Shown piece by piece: positions 8,287 through 16,647 of a DNA stretch of 64,000 nucleotides. The DNA comes from Thermotalea metallivorans (GTDB taxonomy: Bacteria > Bacillota > Clostridia > Peptostreptococcales > Thermotaleaceae). The notes below the pieces were generated by a model that had not been told where the DNA came from, did not search any database, and saw only the letters and a program-made list of their open reading frames with translations. The stretch covers positions 56,458 through 120,457 of the forward strand of contig NZ_LOEE01000003.1 in assembly GCF_001562415.1 (NCBI RefSeq). Direction: 5' to 3'. Made by a program: the position numbers and the translations under genes. Every line of letters starts with the position of its first letter. Within the stretch, counting starts at the first letter, position 1.

Positions 8287-8916
8287 ATGTTGAGTAAAAG
8301 AAAGTTCATTTTCATTTTAATATTTGCATGTATCATCATAGTTTGGCAATTAGGCGAGGCTACAACTGGCCCAAGTGCTGTCATAAGACAAAATAAAGAG
8401 CAAGCTTCAAGATATTTACAAGATAAATATCCTGGAATGGAATATAAGATAACGGATCATTCTTTTTTAACAGAAAGGATGAATGTAGCACATGTAAAGG
8501 TAGAAACCAAGATTGACAATCAACCACTTATATTTACTGTGACAGTAGATGCAGATGGTGATATTACAGACGATTATGGGGAAAGAGTCATTTCCTACAA
8601 TATAAAGAATCAAATAGTACCATTAGTGAATAATCTATTTTCCCAAACTATTGTTGATGTGAGGACTGTGAAAAGCGGAACAGAATATTTTTCTTATATT
8701 GACATTAGGTGGGAGGAATCCTTATCTAAGGAGGCATTTCTTGAACAATGCTTAGCGATTAGAGATATCCTTATAAATAATACCAATGATATTGACCTGA
8801 TAACTTTTACTTGCGATAATACGAAAGGTCAATATTTCGAATTAAAGTTAGGAAAAGAACAGCTAGAATATTCCAAAGAAAAAATTATCAACGAAAAACT
8901 TGTGAAACAGTTGTAA
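8287..8916 (+). CDS. Unknown secreted or membrane-anchored protein
   Basis: 209 residues. The basic N-terminus plus hydrophobic stretch (residues 2-22) is a signal peptide or anchor. The rest is a soluble domain with alternating strands and helices; the motif 'A..YL..KYPGMEY.I....F' is reminiscent of PepSY- or YfjL-like proteins in Firmicutes, which is a weak resemblance. Strong ribosome site AAAGGGGG with ATG at 8287. It is followed directly by a terminator hairpin at 8939. Likely the last gene of the 7815 group. Confidence 0.7.
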   Translation: MLSKRKFIFILIFACIIIVWQLGEATTGPSAVIRQNKEQASRYLQDKYPGMEYKITDHSFLTERMNVAHVKVETKIDNQPLIFTVTVDADGDITDDYGERVISYNIKNQIVPLVNNLFSQTIVDVRTVKSGTEYFSYIDIRWEESLSKEAFLEQCLAIRDILINNTNDIDLITFTCDNTKGQYFELKLGKEQLEYSKEKIINEKLVKQL

Positions 8917-8938
8917 TTTAAAGATTTAGAAGAGAGAA

Positions 8939-8980
8939 GGGGCAGTATTAAAGAAGGTTTAACTTCGTTGATACTGCCCC
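8939..8980 (+). terminator. Rho-independent terminator
   Basis: A 10-bp GC-rich stem GGGGCAGTAT/ATACTGCCCC around a 22-base loop that can extend pairing, 22 bases after the stop of the 8287 gene. The tail is moderately T-rich. Confidence 0.7.
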
Positions 8981-9091
8981 TCAATCCTATTCTTATTTTT
9001 GTTCTTCTTCTGCAGCAAAGCCCATTGCTTAGAATTGGAAACCTGGTAATGTTGACTTGCTAGTATAGTGAGCACTTGTCCTTGATATTGA

Positions 9092-9432
9092 TTAGAATTC
9101 CTTTTCGCCCATGTGACCACCAATAAACTTTATTTCACTATCAAATATGTGGTAAGCTATAGGTCCACCAGAATGAGGATAACCTGTACATACGAACACA
9201 GCTCCACATTTACTACAAGTATAGTAGCCGCCATCAATAATAACATAAGAATGTGTCGGATCCAAAACCCGTTCTTGTCCACCCGAATACATTTGATGTG
9301 TTCCATAAGGACAATCAGACTCTGCAAACGGTTTAATATCGCCAGTTAACTCCGTATTATCAGCATAGGAAACGACACCTAGACTTAAAAGCACAATGCT
9401 AGTAAAACAAAACTCATTATTTTTTTGCTCAT
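9092..9432 (-). pseudogene. Small secreted protein gene with frameshift in the signal peptide
   Basis: An ATG at 9432 begins MSKKIMSFVLLA, a signal-peptide start, but this frame stops after three more codons. Shifting frame within GCATTGTGC continues the signal peptide perfectly (IVLLSLGVVSYADN) and runs to the stop at 9092. The mature part has CxxC-type cysteines (YTCSKCGAVFVC) and a terminal GGHMGEKEF. A longer continuous frame reaching 9589 exists but its N-terminus is not signal-like. So it is a one-base indel (mutation or assembly error). The gene lies just left of an IS21 element in an accessory island. Family unknown. Confidence 0.55.
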
Positions 9433-9702
9433 TTTCAATAATCCTGTACCCCACTGTAATCAGGTGAAGTGTCCTCCCGGTTTTGCCCTCCGGTCTGTTA
9501 CCAGCTTTCATTGGTCCAGAGTTTATCACTACTACAGATTCATCTGCCACTGTATATGGCATAATAAAAATGCAGAGTTCGGAAGCCAAAAACTACAGAG
9601 TAAAATTACCGGCTTAGTTTAAAGCTAAGGCACTTGTCAACTTCATAACTTTCCCGTATCGTTGTTTGTGTACGAAGCAAATAACGAGAGGGGTTTGAAA
9701 GG

Positions 9703-11202
9703 ATGTTGAAAGTGCCTCAACAACAGTATATCCGATTCCTTCGTGCAATTGAAGGAGCAAATATTAATGAAATTGCTGAGACAATGGGTATAGATTGGCG
9801 TACAGCCAAGAAATACGCCGACCGTGACGATTGGAATCTTCCAATTAAGCATAAGGAACGTAAGATGCCCGTCATCGGACCATATAAAGAAATAATTGAT
9901 ACCATACTCCTTGAAGATAGCCTTATGCCACGAAAACAGCGTCATACTGGTGCCAAGATTTACAAAATTCTTAGGGATAATCATGGTTACCAAGGATGTC
10001 TTAGAACAGTTACAGCATATATATCTAGACGTCGTAGTGAGATGCAGTTGGAAAAAGCAACAGTATATCAACGGTTGGACCATCCTGAGGGAGAAGCCCA
10101 GGCTGACTTTACTACGATTCAAGTAAGCCGTGATGGGTGTCTGCAAGAATATAAGCTACTGATTCTATCCTTTCCCTTTAGCAACGCAGCTTTTGTTCAT
10201 CCGGTTCCATCAGAAAACCAGGAGTGCTTTCTTGAAGGTCTAAAAACCCTGTTTAAGAAAGCAGGAGGAGTTCCCGAAAGAATCTGGTTTGATAATCTTT
10301 CTGCCGCAGTTGTATCTATTAAACCGGAAGGGGAACGGCAGCTGACAGATGCATTTATGAGGTTTTGTTCCCATTACCGTTTCGAGTCTGTTTTCTGCAA
10401 CCCCAAAAAAGGCAATGAGAAGGGCCATGTCGAAAACAAATGCGGCTACAGCAAACGTAATTGGTGTGTTCCAATACCACTGTTTGAATCACAAGAAAAA
10501 CTGGCTGAACAGTTGGACATACAAGCTCAGACTGATATGAGCCGATCTCATTATGGCAAAGGAACTCTAATAAATGAACTATGGCAGCAGGAAAAATCAA
10601 AGCTACGCAAGCTGCCTCAAGTCGATTTTGAAGTATATCGACTTGAAAGTGCAAAAGTAAATACATACGGTGAAATCAAAGTAGATAAAACCAATGTTCC
10701 TCTGTTCCAAGTCAAACCGGACAGTACTGTACTTTTGCGATATTGGTGGGATAGGGTGGATGTCCTGGATGAGTTTCATAGGATGCTAACCACATTCCCC
10801 CGTCCATACACCGGGAAGAAAACCGAAATACCATGGCAAGAGGCATTCAAAAACTATATACATAAGCCTCGAAGCGTCAGTCATGCACATTTAGTTAAAA
10901 TGCTGCCGGAAAAACTGCAGCAATATATTAAGACCGAAGACCTACAGCTTAGAAAGGAGCGTCTCCATGCCGTATTTCATTGGTGCGGCAACTATACTGT
11001 AATAGAAATAGAACAAGTTCTCAAAAACTTAGGCGAAGAACCTCCTATTGAGCTGGTTACTGCCAGACTGGGACTTATTAAGCCTTTAGCTGGCCCGCAT
11101 ATGGATCCATTAAAAGAATCCTACACACCTCCGGAAGTCCGAAAAATGACTATGGACTTAAGCCGGTACAATATACTGGCGAAGGGAGGTGAAAATATAT
11201 GA
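9703..11202 (+). CDS. istA: IS21-family transposase IstA
   Basis: DDE transposase of 499 aa. The N-terminal helix-turn-helix (about residues 10-40: NEIAETMGIDWRTAKKYA) is followed by the integrase core: the Asp of AQADFTTIQV, the Asp of WFDNLSAAV, and the Glu in GHVENKCGY. The C-terminus has the Mu-transposase-like domain. It starts at ATG 9703 after GAAAGG, is full length for the family and shows no stop, so it is probably active. The stop overlaps istB. Confidence 0.93.
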   Translation: MLKVPQQQYIRFLRAIEGANINEIAETMGIDWRTAKKYADRDDWNLPIKHKERKMPVIGPYKEIIDTILLEDSLMPRKQRHTGAKIYKILRDNHGYQGCLRTVTAYISRRRSEMQLEKATVYQRLDHPEGEAQADFTTIQVSRDGCLQEYKLLILSFPFSNAAFVHPVPSENQECFLEGLKTLFKKAGGVPERIWFDNLSAAVVSIKPEGERQLTDAFMRFCSHYRFESVFCNPKKGNEKGHVENKCGYSKRNWCVPIPLFESQEKLAEQLDIQAQTDMSRSHYGKGTLINELWQQEKSKLRKLPQVDFEVYRLESAKVNTYGEIKVDKTNVPLFQVKPDSTVLLRYWWDRVDVLDEFHRMLTTFPRPYTGKKTEIPWQEAFKNYIHKPRSVSHAHLVKMLPEKLQQYIKTEDLQLRKERLHAVFHWCGNYTVIEIEQVLKNLGEEPPIELVTARLGLIKPLAGPHMDPLKESYTPPEVRKMTMDLSRYNILAKGGENI

Positions 11203-11918
11203 GTCAAACACTGGCAGATATATGTCGTCAATTACGGCTTGCACATGTTGCAGAGGCAGTTCAGCTTCAAAAGGACGAACATGTTATACATATAGCAGAG
11301 GAAATACTTAATGCCGAGTTGGAAGGTCGTAAACGTTCCAAACTAAATAAATTGGTACATCAGGCTATGTTTCCCCATCTTAAGACCTTTGATGGATACC
11401 AATATGATAATATAGGCTTTCCAACCAGCTGCAACCGTGAAAAGCTGCAATCCTTAGAGTGGATTAAGAAGAAAGAAAACGTATTAATGTTGGGTGCAGT
11501 CGGAACAGGAAAAACTCATATGGCTATAGCCCTTGGAGTATCTGCCTGCCAACAGGGAATAGGGGTACAATTCTACCGGGCAGCAGAGCTAGTTGCGATT
11601 CTGCAGGAGAAGTTTGGTCAAGGACTATTGACCCGATTCCAGGCAAAACTGAGAAAAGCTGAACTTCTAATCCTTGATGAAGTTGGTTATGTTCCATTCA
11701 GTCAGACAGGATCGGAACTGCTGTTCAATGTAATTGCAGACTGTTATGAGCAACAGAGCGTTATAGTAACCTCCAACTTGGAATTCGGCCAATGGACAAG
11801 TATATTTGGAGATAACAAGCTGACTGCAGCCTTGATAGACCGGCTGGTCCACCATGCACATATATTAACGTTTACCGGTGACAGCTTTAGATTAAAAGAA
11901 GCTATGAATAGAACCTAA
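11199..11918 (+). CDS. istB: IS21-family helper ATPase IstB
   Basis: AAA+ ATPase that regulates target choice of IstA. Walker A GAVGTGKTH (about residue 98-106), Walker B LLILDEVGYVPF, and sensor TSNLEF are visible. 239 aa is close to the family's usual length. The ATG overlaps the istA stop by 4 bases, typical for translational coupling, and AGGGAGGTGAAAATAT upstream gives a strong ribosome site. Confidence 0.93.
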   Translation: MSQTLADICRQLRLAHVAEAVQLQKDEHVIHIAEEILNAELEGRKRSKLNKLVHQAMFPHLKTFDGYQYDNIGFPTSCNREKLQSLEWIKKKENVLMLGAVGTGKTHMAIALGVSACQQGIGVQFYRAAELVAILQEKFGQGLLTRFQAKLRKAELLILDEVGYVPFSQTGSELLFNVIADCYEQQSVIVTSNLEFGQWTSIFGDNKLTAALIDRLVHHAHILTFTGDSFRLKEAMNRT

Positions 11919-11941
11919 AACTTAATATAGTTGGCAAGTGT

Positions 11942-12334
11942 CATCTGCATAAAAAAGGTGCCGAATTATACATTTTTCTGTTGCCAAACACAGCCCACAT
12001 CACTTCGCCCCGCACTTGTGTTTCCACTTGTTTGGGCCTACCCTCTCTGAGAGATGATGCCGGGCTTCACCGGTTAAGCCTACCCGCCTGAATCTGAACG
12101 CATCCGTCTTAACCCCTCAGGTTATCCAGCTTTCGGGCTTTCCCACTCTGTGCAAAGTTACCCACTTGACGAGCCATCCCCGGTTCGCTTGCGCTATGTT
12201 CCAGATTCCCCCTTCAGCTTCCTTCGGACCCCACCGTTGGCCAGTGACGCCCTTGCTTACGGGTTGTCTTCCCGCTGGTTAGGTGACAGGGTTTTTTTCA
12301 ACCCATCGGCTCAGTAAACATGCCGGTCAAACAC
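11942..12334 (-). mobile_element. 5' fragment of a group II intron (class-C-like), truncated by IS21
   Basis: About 390 bases without a gene, clearly more GC-rich than its surroundings. On the minus strand it starts GTGTTTGACC right after a terminator stem and a T run. It then shows strings typical of bacterial group II domain I ribozymes (for example GGTCCGAAGGAAGCTG and GCAAGCGAACC), and ends near an open frame start cut by the IS21 end. No reverse transcriptase and no domain V are left. Insertion just behind terminator hairpins is the known habit of class C introns. Identification is from recall of such sequences and should be tested by covariance search. Confidence 0.45.
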
Positions 12335-12337
12335 AAA

Positions 12338-12368
12338 AGAGAATCCTTTTTGTTTTCAAGGATTCTCT
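12338..12368 (-). terminator. Terminator of secreted-protein gene; intron target
   Basis: An 11-bp perfect stem AGAGAATCCTT/AAGGATTCTCT with a 9-base loop, followed on the minus strand by a short T run and then the intron start. It lies about 100 bases after the stop of the 12467 gene. On the plus strand the stem is followed by CTATATTTTT, so it could work both ways. Confidence 0.65.
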
Positions 12369-12466
12369 CTATATTTTTATACTTTGTCTTTAGTCTGAGA
12401 AGATAAAATCTACCTTCTATCCTTCTTTAACTTTTGAGAACATTTTATACAATAGCGTCTAAGAGC

Positions 12467-13498
12467 CTATGCGTTACAAAATGAAATGTAATAACTATTA
12501 AGATTACTTAATTGTACACGATAGACTACTGAATTAGACAGCGCCATGCCTGCTGTTACGAAAGTATTAACGTTTGCAATATAATCAGAAGATATTGCAG
12601 CTACGTTTTTAACTAAGGTAATTAGTCCTGATTTAAAACCACTACTAGAGAAGGCAGATGCAGTTTCATAAAAACCTAGAACTGCACTAACAACTGTACT
12701 ATATTCCTTAGCTCCTGGTAAGGATGAAAGCATTTCTATATATAAACTCTGATAATCATCTTTTAAGCTCGAAGCGGTATCAATAGCTAATTCCAGTTGG
12801 CTTAGAAAATCATATGCTTTTACTTCAAATGGCTGTTGTGAAGTTGAAGATGTGCTTCTAGATTTTACTAATGATGCACCTGATCCACTGCTTGATGGTA
12901 TAGTTAATCTAAAATATCTATAGTTGCCAGTGGCTCTTCTCTCATAAAACTCATAGTAGCCCTTATAGCTATCAAGCGAACTTTCATAAGTTTCACTATA
13001 TGGCTGTATTGGAACATCAATATTTATACTTTGTACATTTACTTCTTCTTGGTTAACTATTTCATTACTTTCATTTGTCGCTTCATTATTCTTTTTAGAT
13101 TTACCATTAACCAAATCTTTAATTTTGAGTTTTAATTCATTTTTTTTGCCATCTTTATAGTCTATAACAAATAGATAATCTCCATCAATTGTTGCAATGC
13201 CATAGCCCTCTTCCGATACCACTAAAGTGGTATCATTTTCGTCAAAATTTTTTATGTAGTTTACGCTTTTATCATCTGAAATTAGGTTACTTAAAATTTC
13301 GTCTTTAATTTTATCTTTGTTGCCTTTTTCTAGATTATGATTTTTAACATAGTTTTTAGCTTCAAGTTCTTTTAATGCTTTTTGATAGTTGCGTTCTAAC
13401 TTTTCATAATTAAAATTAGACTTATCTGTATATGCAAACCCAGTAGAAATTGAGCCTAATAGAAGAATGGAAATGAGAAGAATTATAATTTTTTTCAT
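12467..13498 (-). CDS. Unknown secreted protein with hairpin-separated ribosome site
   Basis: 343 residues. A clear signal peptide (MKKIIILLISILLLGSISTGFAYT, cleavage after FAY or similar) is followed by a Lys/Glu-rich helical region and a charged linker with a Ser/Thr patch. The C-terminal third is Ala/Ser-rich and helical, ending in Cys-Asn-Ala. No family recognised. The start codon is preceded by a 16-bp stem (13502-13517 with 13595-13611) that separates it from a strong AAAGGAGG. It stands alone between an intron or IS21 and a region of decayed genes, which fits an accessory gene. Confidence 0.75.
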   Translation of the reverse strand: MKKIIILLISILLLGSISTGFAYTDKSNFNYEKLERNYQKALKELEAKNYVKNHNLEKGNKDKIKDEILSNLISDDKSVNYIKNFDENDTTLVVSEEGYGIATIDGDYLFVIDYKDGKKNELKLKIKDLVNGKSKKNNEATNESNEIVNQEEVNVQSINIDVPIQPYSETYESSLDSYKGYYEFYERRATGNYRYFRLTIPSSSGSGASLVKSRSTSSTSQQPFEVKAYDFLSQLELAIDTASSLKDDYQSLYIEMLSSLPGAKEYSTVVSAVLGFYETASAFSSSGFKSGLITLVKNVAAISSDYIANVNTFVTAGMALSNSVVYRVQLSNLNSYYISFCNA

Positions 13499-13501
13499 AT
13501 A

Positions 13502-13611
13502 TGCATTATCGAAAATGTCTCCAGAGAAGTAGAGTAAAAGAGTACTTTAAGCTTAATTAGTTTTATTGATTAGATAAGTATCCCTGGAATAATCCATTTT
13601 CGATAATTGCA
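13502..13611 (-). repeat. ~110-bp inverted-repeat unit between Shine-Dalgarno and start codon
   Basis: On the minus strand the order is AAAGGAGG, then TGCAATTATCGAAAATG, an ~80-base loop, then CATTTTCGATAATGCA, then TATATG (start). The arms pair over 16 bp with a single bulged A. Folding would bring the ribosome site about 7-8 bases from the ATG. The loop begins with a short reading frame (ATG overlapping the left arm, about 14 codons). It could be an inserted miniature element or a regulatory leader. Confidence 0.6.
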
Positions 13612-13889
13612 CCTCCTTTCGTTAGTAACATTAATATTCTCATATGTGCGAAAATAATAGTATGCTATTTAATGCAAGCTCCTATTGACAGTTTGTGGTG
13701 GGTAATCTGATTTTAATCATCCGCTATCCTCCAATCATCTTGAACTAAAAATCAATAAATTAATATTTTAAAATTTTATCATTATTATAAAAAAATGTAA
13801 ACACTATTGTATATAAAAAAAATAATTTTACTTTATTTTTATGATATAATAATTCTATACTTATTTTATTAGGAGACTTTGGTATATCG
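13612..13889. other. Intergenic stretch, no gene seen
   Basis: AT-rich. I see the Shine-Dalgarno belonging to the minus-strand 12467 gene at the left end, but no convincing gene, RNA or repeat in the rest. A promoter for the minus-strand gene presumably lies here, but no clear -35/-10 pair stands out. Confidence 0.4.
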
Positions 13890-14140
13890 CAAAAGCATGA
13901 ATATTTTCTAGAAAAAAACTTTAAGAATATTAGAAGATTACTAAGGCTAAAATAGTATCAAATTAGTGATAGTGAGATTACAAAAAATTTGGTTAGGCTG
14001 ATTGAGCATGGCAAACACTAATCAACGAAAGAACTGCAAGAGTTATTGCAAATAATACAAAAGACACGAATACTACAACGTTGTGTATGAAGCTATTATA
14101 CGAGAAGGTCTTTGGAGTGGCCTCTGAGGAGCTCTAGGAG
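13890..14140 (+). pseudogene. Decayed XRE/RNPP-type regulator fragment
   Basis: Reading through stops and one frameshift gives KNIRRLLRL, then YQISDSEITKNLVRLIEHGKH, then, after a frame change, TKE..ARVIANNTKD. This aligns piece by piece with the HTH of the intact regulator at 6381-7559 (KIRRIRAFL, ITRNMISYIENGKT, LTKSTAEVIAENM). At least two in-frame stops and one indel are needed, and no TPR part remains. So it is a relic of a paralogue. Confidence 0.55.
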
Positions 14141-14367
14141 TTGCTGCTTTTAAGATATATTTAATAGTTTTGAAATTATATGATAATCAAAGCTATTGAA
14201 AGAAAATTTAAGATTTATTGAGATAGGAAAATTTAATTTAGCAGACACAATTTTGTGTTTTGACAAAAGGATCTATTGCACAATTGGTATAAAATAGTAA
14301 TTGCATAAAGAGAAGACATGTCATTTCATATTAAGAAAGAAGTATTTTATACCTAAAGAGGTGGGTT

Positions 14368-14637
14368 ATGGAAGGTACTGTATTTGTTGTTTTGCTAATT
14401 GTAGCCATTCTTGTATCATTAATAGTGCGAAGAGGGCAAGAAAGAAAAATTAAAGAGAAGGTTGAATCAATAGGGGGGGAAATTATAAATATAGAATATA
14501 GAAAATTCTTTGCTGGCCCCTTTGTTATTATAAATAGGATAAGTTCTGTTTACAGATTTGAATATAGGAAAGACAACCAAATAAAAGAAGGATGGGTAAA
14601 ATTTAATTTATTTTCATCAGATTGGATACTCAAATAA
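14368..14637 (+). CDS. Small membrane protein, unknown
   Basis: 89 residues. One membrane helix at residues 4-20 (VFVVLLIVAILVSLIV) followed by a basic turn and a short soluble domain ending WVKFNLFSSDWILK. Start ATG 14368 has AAAGAGGTGG upstream. The layout looks like small one-helix proteins of Bacillota accessory regions, but I do not recognise a family. It lies between a decayed regulator and an IS relic. Confidence 0.65.
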   Translation: MEGTVFVVLLIVAILVSLIVRRGQERKIKEKVESIGGEIINIEYRKFFAGPFVIINRISSVYRFEYRKDNQIKEGWVKFNLFSSDWILK

Positions 14638-14756
14638 TCGCTACTATTAATTATGGGAATAAAGTTACTGGTATAGATATAAAAACTTATAAGATAGTCC
14701 ATCATATATAAGTTGAATTAAACAATTATACAATTTATGCCGATATTCCTTGTAAC

Positions 14757-15490
14757 TCATATTCCGCTGAATACATCATAACTTTTTCATGATTTAATTC
14801 AGAACTTTTAAATTACTTTTTCTATATTTTCAAGCTCCTTGGCGACTTTCTTCATGACGGTTTCAGTTTTAGCCGACTTGAGTTGTTCAGAATAACAGCA
14901 GGCCAATTTCAGCACTGTTTCGTGATAAAAACATTCAGTTTCAAAGACCTTGTAAATGGATGGAGAGGTTTCAATTTCAACAGTTGGCAGTTCAGAGAGT
15001 TTTTCCAAAGTTAACTGGATAGCAGCTTTTGTTTCTTTGACGTTATCTGGCATTCGCGTAATGACATGAACATTCAGGCAGTCGGCTTTTTTAAGGAATT
15101 CCTTAGTGAAAGCAGCACTGTCAGCGATATAGAAGAACTCATCTGTAGATGTTTCAAATTGTTTTCTAAGGACTACTGCACGATCCAGATGATCAATGTA
15201 AAAGCGCTTATCATCCAAATCACCGGAGAGAACTTGACCACCTATACAGATACCTTGCGTAGTACCCATAGAAAATTTGATCTGCTTCTTGTCAAACCGC
15301 TTTTGTTTGAAATATCCAAAAGAAATATTGATTGCGCCCATAGTGCCTTCGTCGGTTTTATATTCACCCCACATCACCTTTGAGGTAGTGTCTAATACAA
15401 TTATTCGAGATAAAACCAAAAACTCCTTTTTGAACTTTAGACTTTTCTAAAATTATTTTGATTGGCAAAAATAGTTAGGCGGAATATGAG
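14757..15490 (-). mobile_element. Internally deleted IS1634-like element
   Basis: Bounded by a perfect 12-bp inverted repeat (CTCATATTCCGC at 14757-14768 and its complement at 15479-15490). Inside is only a 203-residue piece of transposase. Full IS1634 elements are roughly 1.7-2 kb, so this 734-bp copy has lost most of its gene but kept both ends. It could be moved only by a full copy elsewhere. Confidence 0.6.
14808..15419 (-). pseudogene. IS1634-type (IS4 group) transposase fragment
   Basis: 203 residues with the family string LDTTSKVMWGEYKTDEGT, then ISFGYFKQKRFDKKQIKFSMG and GQVLSGDLDDKRFYI, and 'YIADSAAFTKEF'. These cover the first catalytic Asp (LDTTS) and the second (ADSA). N- and C-terminal parts are missing compared with the usual ~550 residues, so it is inactive. 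It lies within the inverted repeats described for the element. Confidence 0.75.
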
Positions 15491-15612
15491 AATAAAAGTC
15501 CCCATGATTTTGGTTTTGAGCATAGCAAAAGGAGTAGTAAGTTATTATCTCGTTATATAGAAGAAACCATAAACCCTTAACCCATAGCTATATGATACAA
15601 GGAGGATGTTTA

Positions 15613-16209
15613 ATGTTGAGACCATTTGTATTAAAACCAATTCTATTTCTAACTCTTTTAATATTATTTCTAGCTGGATGCTCAAACCCTTGGTATATAA
15701 ATAGCGATAGACAAAATGACGTTTCAGTGAATATGGCAATACCAAAGGATTTTGAAAAATCTCTCAAGATTAAATCTGATGCCGAAATCATTGAGATAGT
15801 AAAAAAATCAAAATCCTCTATTGTAATTCCAAGTGATTTTGATATATCTAAAATAAATCAAGAACTTCTCGAATCAATTATTGTGTATTTAATAGAATCA
15901 GAAAAATCGTATAAGAATAATCAGCTTATTTCAAAAGAAAACAATGTATTATTTAGTCGTATACTTAAATTAGCAAGTAGTAATACTGGGCTTCCCTCCT
16001 CAGAAGTAAATTTTTTACTTACTCAATTACAACTCCATAATGAAAGTCTTAATACTATTCAAGAAGCCCGTAAAAATAAAAATTATGTTGCCGAATATGA
16101 AGGAAAAGTTTTATTTTTTCTAACAAAAGAAGTTATTTTAGATGCAATTGATTTAGAAAGAAATCTATATGAACTTTTTATACGTAAATTAACTCGTTGT
16201 GTTAATTAG
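15613..16209 (+). CDS. Unknown lipoprotein
   Basis: 198 residues. Lipoprotein signal with lipobox LAGC (about residues 21-24 from the start used), then a Ser/Asn-rich linker and a helical soluble domain. ATG 15613 is chosen because GGAGG lies 7 bases before it; an in-frame ATG 7 codons upstream overlaps this site. It sits between an IS1634-like relic and an IS30 fragment, so it is accessory. Its stop overlaps the end of the IS30 fragment by 4 bases; the true C-terminus might have been altered by that event. Family unknown. Confidence 0.7.
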   Translation: MLRPFVLKPILFLTLLILFLAGCSNPWYINSDRQNDVSVNMAIPKDFEKSLKIKSDAEIIEIVKKSKSSIVIPSDFDISKINQELLESIIVYLIESEKSYKNNQLISKENNVLFSRILKLASSNTGLPSSEVNFLLTQLQLHNESLNTIQEARKNKNYVAEYEGKVLFFLTKEVILDAIDLERNLYELFIRKLTRCVN

Positions 16210-16409
16210 TTTCCCCTGAAAAGTGAGTTGTTAAAAAGCATTCCGTAACGGCCTGTTTTCCTGAGCAGGATATAGTTTTTGACTTCTTTGGCAATAGTGG
16301 TAGGGGCCTTGCCAAGTTCACCTCTAATGCTTTTAAAAGATTCTTTTTCAATTAACCTCTGTTCAATGATACTTCTTTCTTCTTGTGTCAAATGTTTATT
16401 CTTATTCAT
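16206..16409 (-). pseudogene. IS30-family transposase N-terminal fragment
   Basis: 67 residues: MNKNKHLTQEERSIIEQRL..., with the HTH_38-type DNA-binding start of IS30 transposases (KSIRGELGKAPTTIAKEVKN). The catalytic DDE part is absent. Compared with the typical ~320 aa it is a 5' stub that runs into the lipoprotein's 3' end. Confidence 0.7.
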
Positions 16410-16575
16410 AAGTACATCCTAAAGAGACACCACCATAGATATCATAACTTTTTGAAAGATTGACTTCCGCCGTTGATTTTGAAAAAGTAATTTCCACATT
16501 GGGTATTCGGAGGGGTGGAATTTAATTTTTCAAATGAGTAGATGATAAAATCCCCTGATTTTGGAAAATCCTCCC

Positions 16576-16604
16576 TTGACGAAATCATTGCAACCCGATA
16601 TAAT
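16576..16604 (+). promoter_or_regulatory. Promoter of RND efflux operon
   Basis: TTGACG (16576-16581) and TATAAT (16599-16604) with a 17-base spacer. This is a near-consensus sigma-A promoter placing the start at about 16611, 40 bases before the first gene. Confidence 0.8.
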
Positions 16605-16622
16605 GAACGTGAATACATTTTG

Positions 16623-16636
16623 ACTGACTGGTCAGT
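16623..16636 (+). promoter_or_regulatory. Putative TetR operator
   Basis: Palindrome ACTGAC-TG-GTCAGT directly downstream of the predicted transcription start and before the ribosome site. The distal TetR gene of the same operon is the natural candidate to bind it, giving autorepression. Inferred from position and symmetry. Confidence 0.55.
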
Positions 16637-16647
16637 TTTGGAGGGAT

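Larger units (their letters stand above)
9630..11941 (+). mobile_element. IS21-family insertion sequence
   Basis: Complete-looking element with istA and istB overlapping by 4 bases. Imperfect terminal inverted repeats: the left end CACTTGTCAACTTCATAA (from 9631) resembles the reverse complement of the right end, CACTTGCCAACTATATTAA (ending at 11940). Exact outer bases are uncertain and no target duplication is clear. Its right end cuts a group II intron fragment. Confidence 0.8.

Noticed and set aside
9433..9589. N-terminal extension of the small secreted protein
   Set aside because: Not signal-like, no ribosome site; the frame with MSKKIMSFVLLA fits better.
11960..12330. GC-rich block considered as an rRNA or tRNA fragment
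   Set aside because: No recognised 16S/23S/5S strings; the pattern and the insertion site fit a group II intron better.
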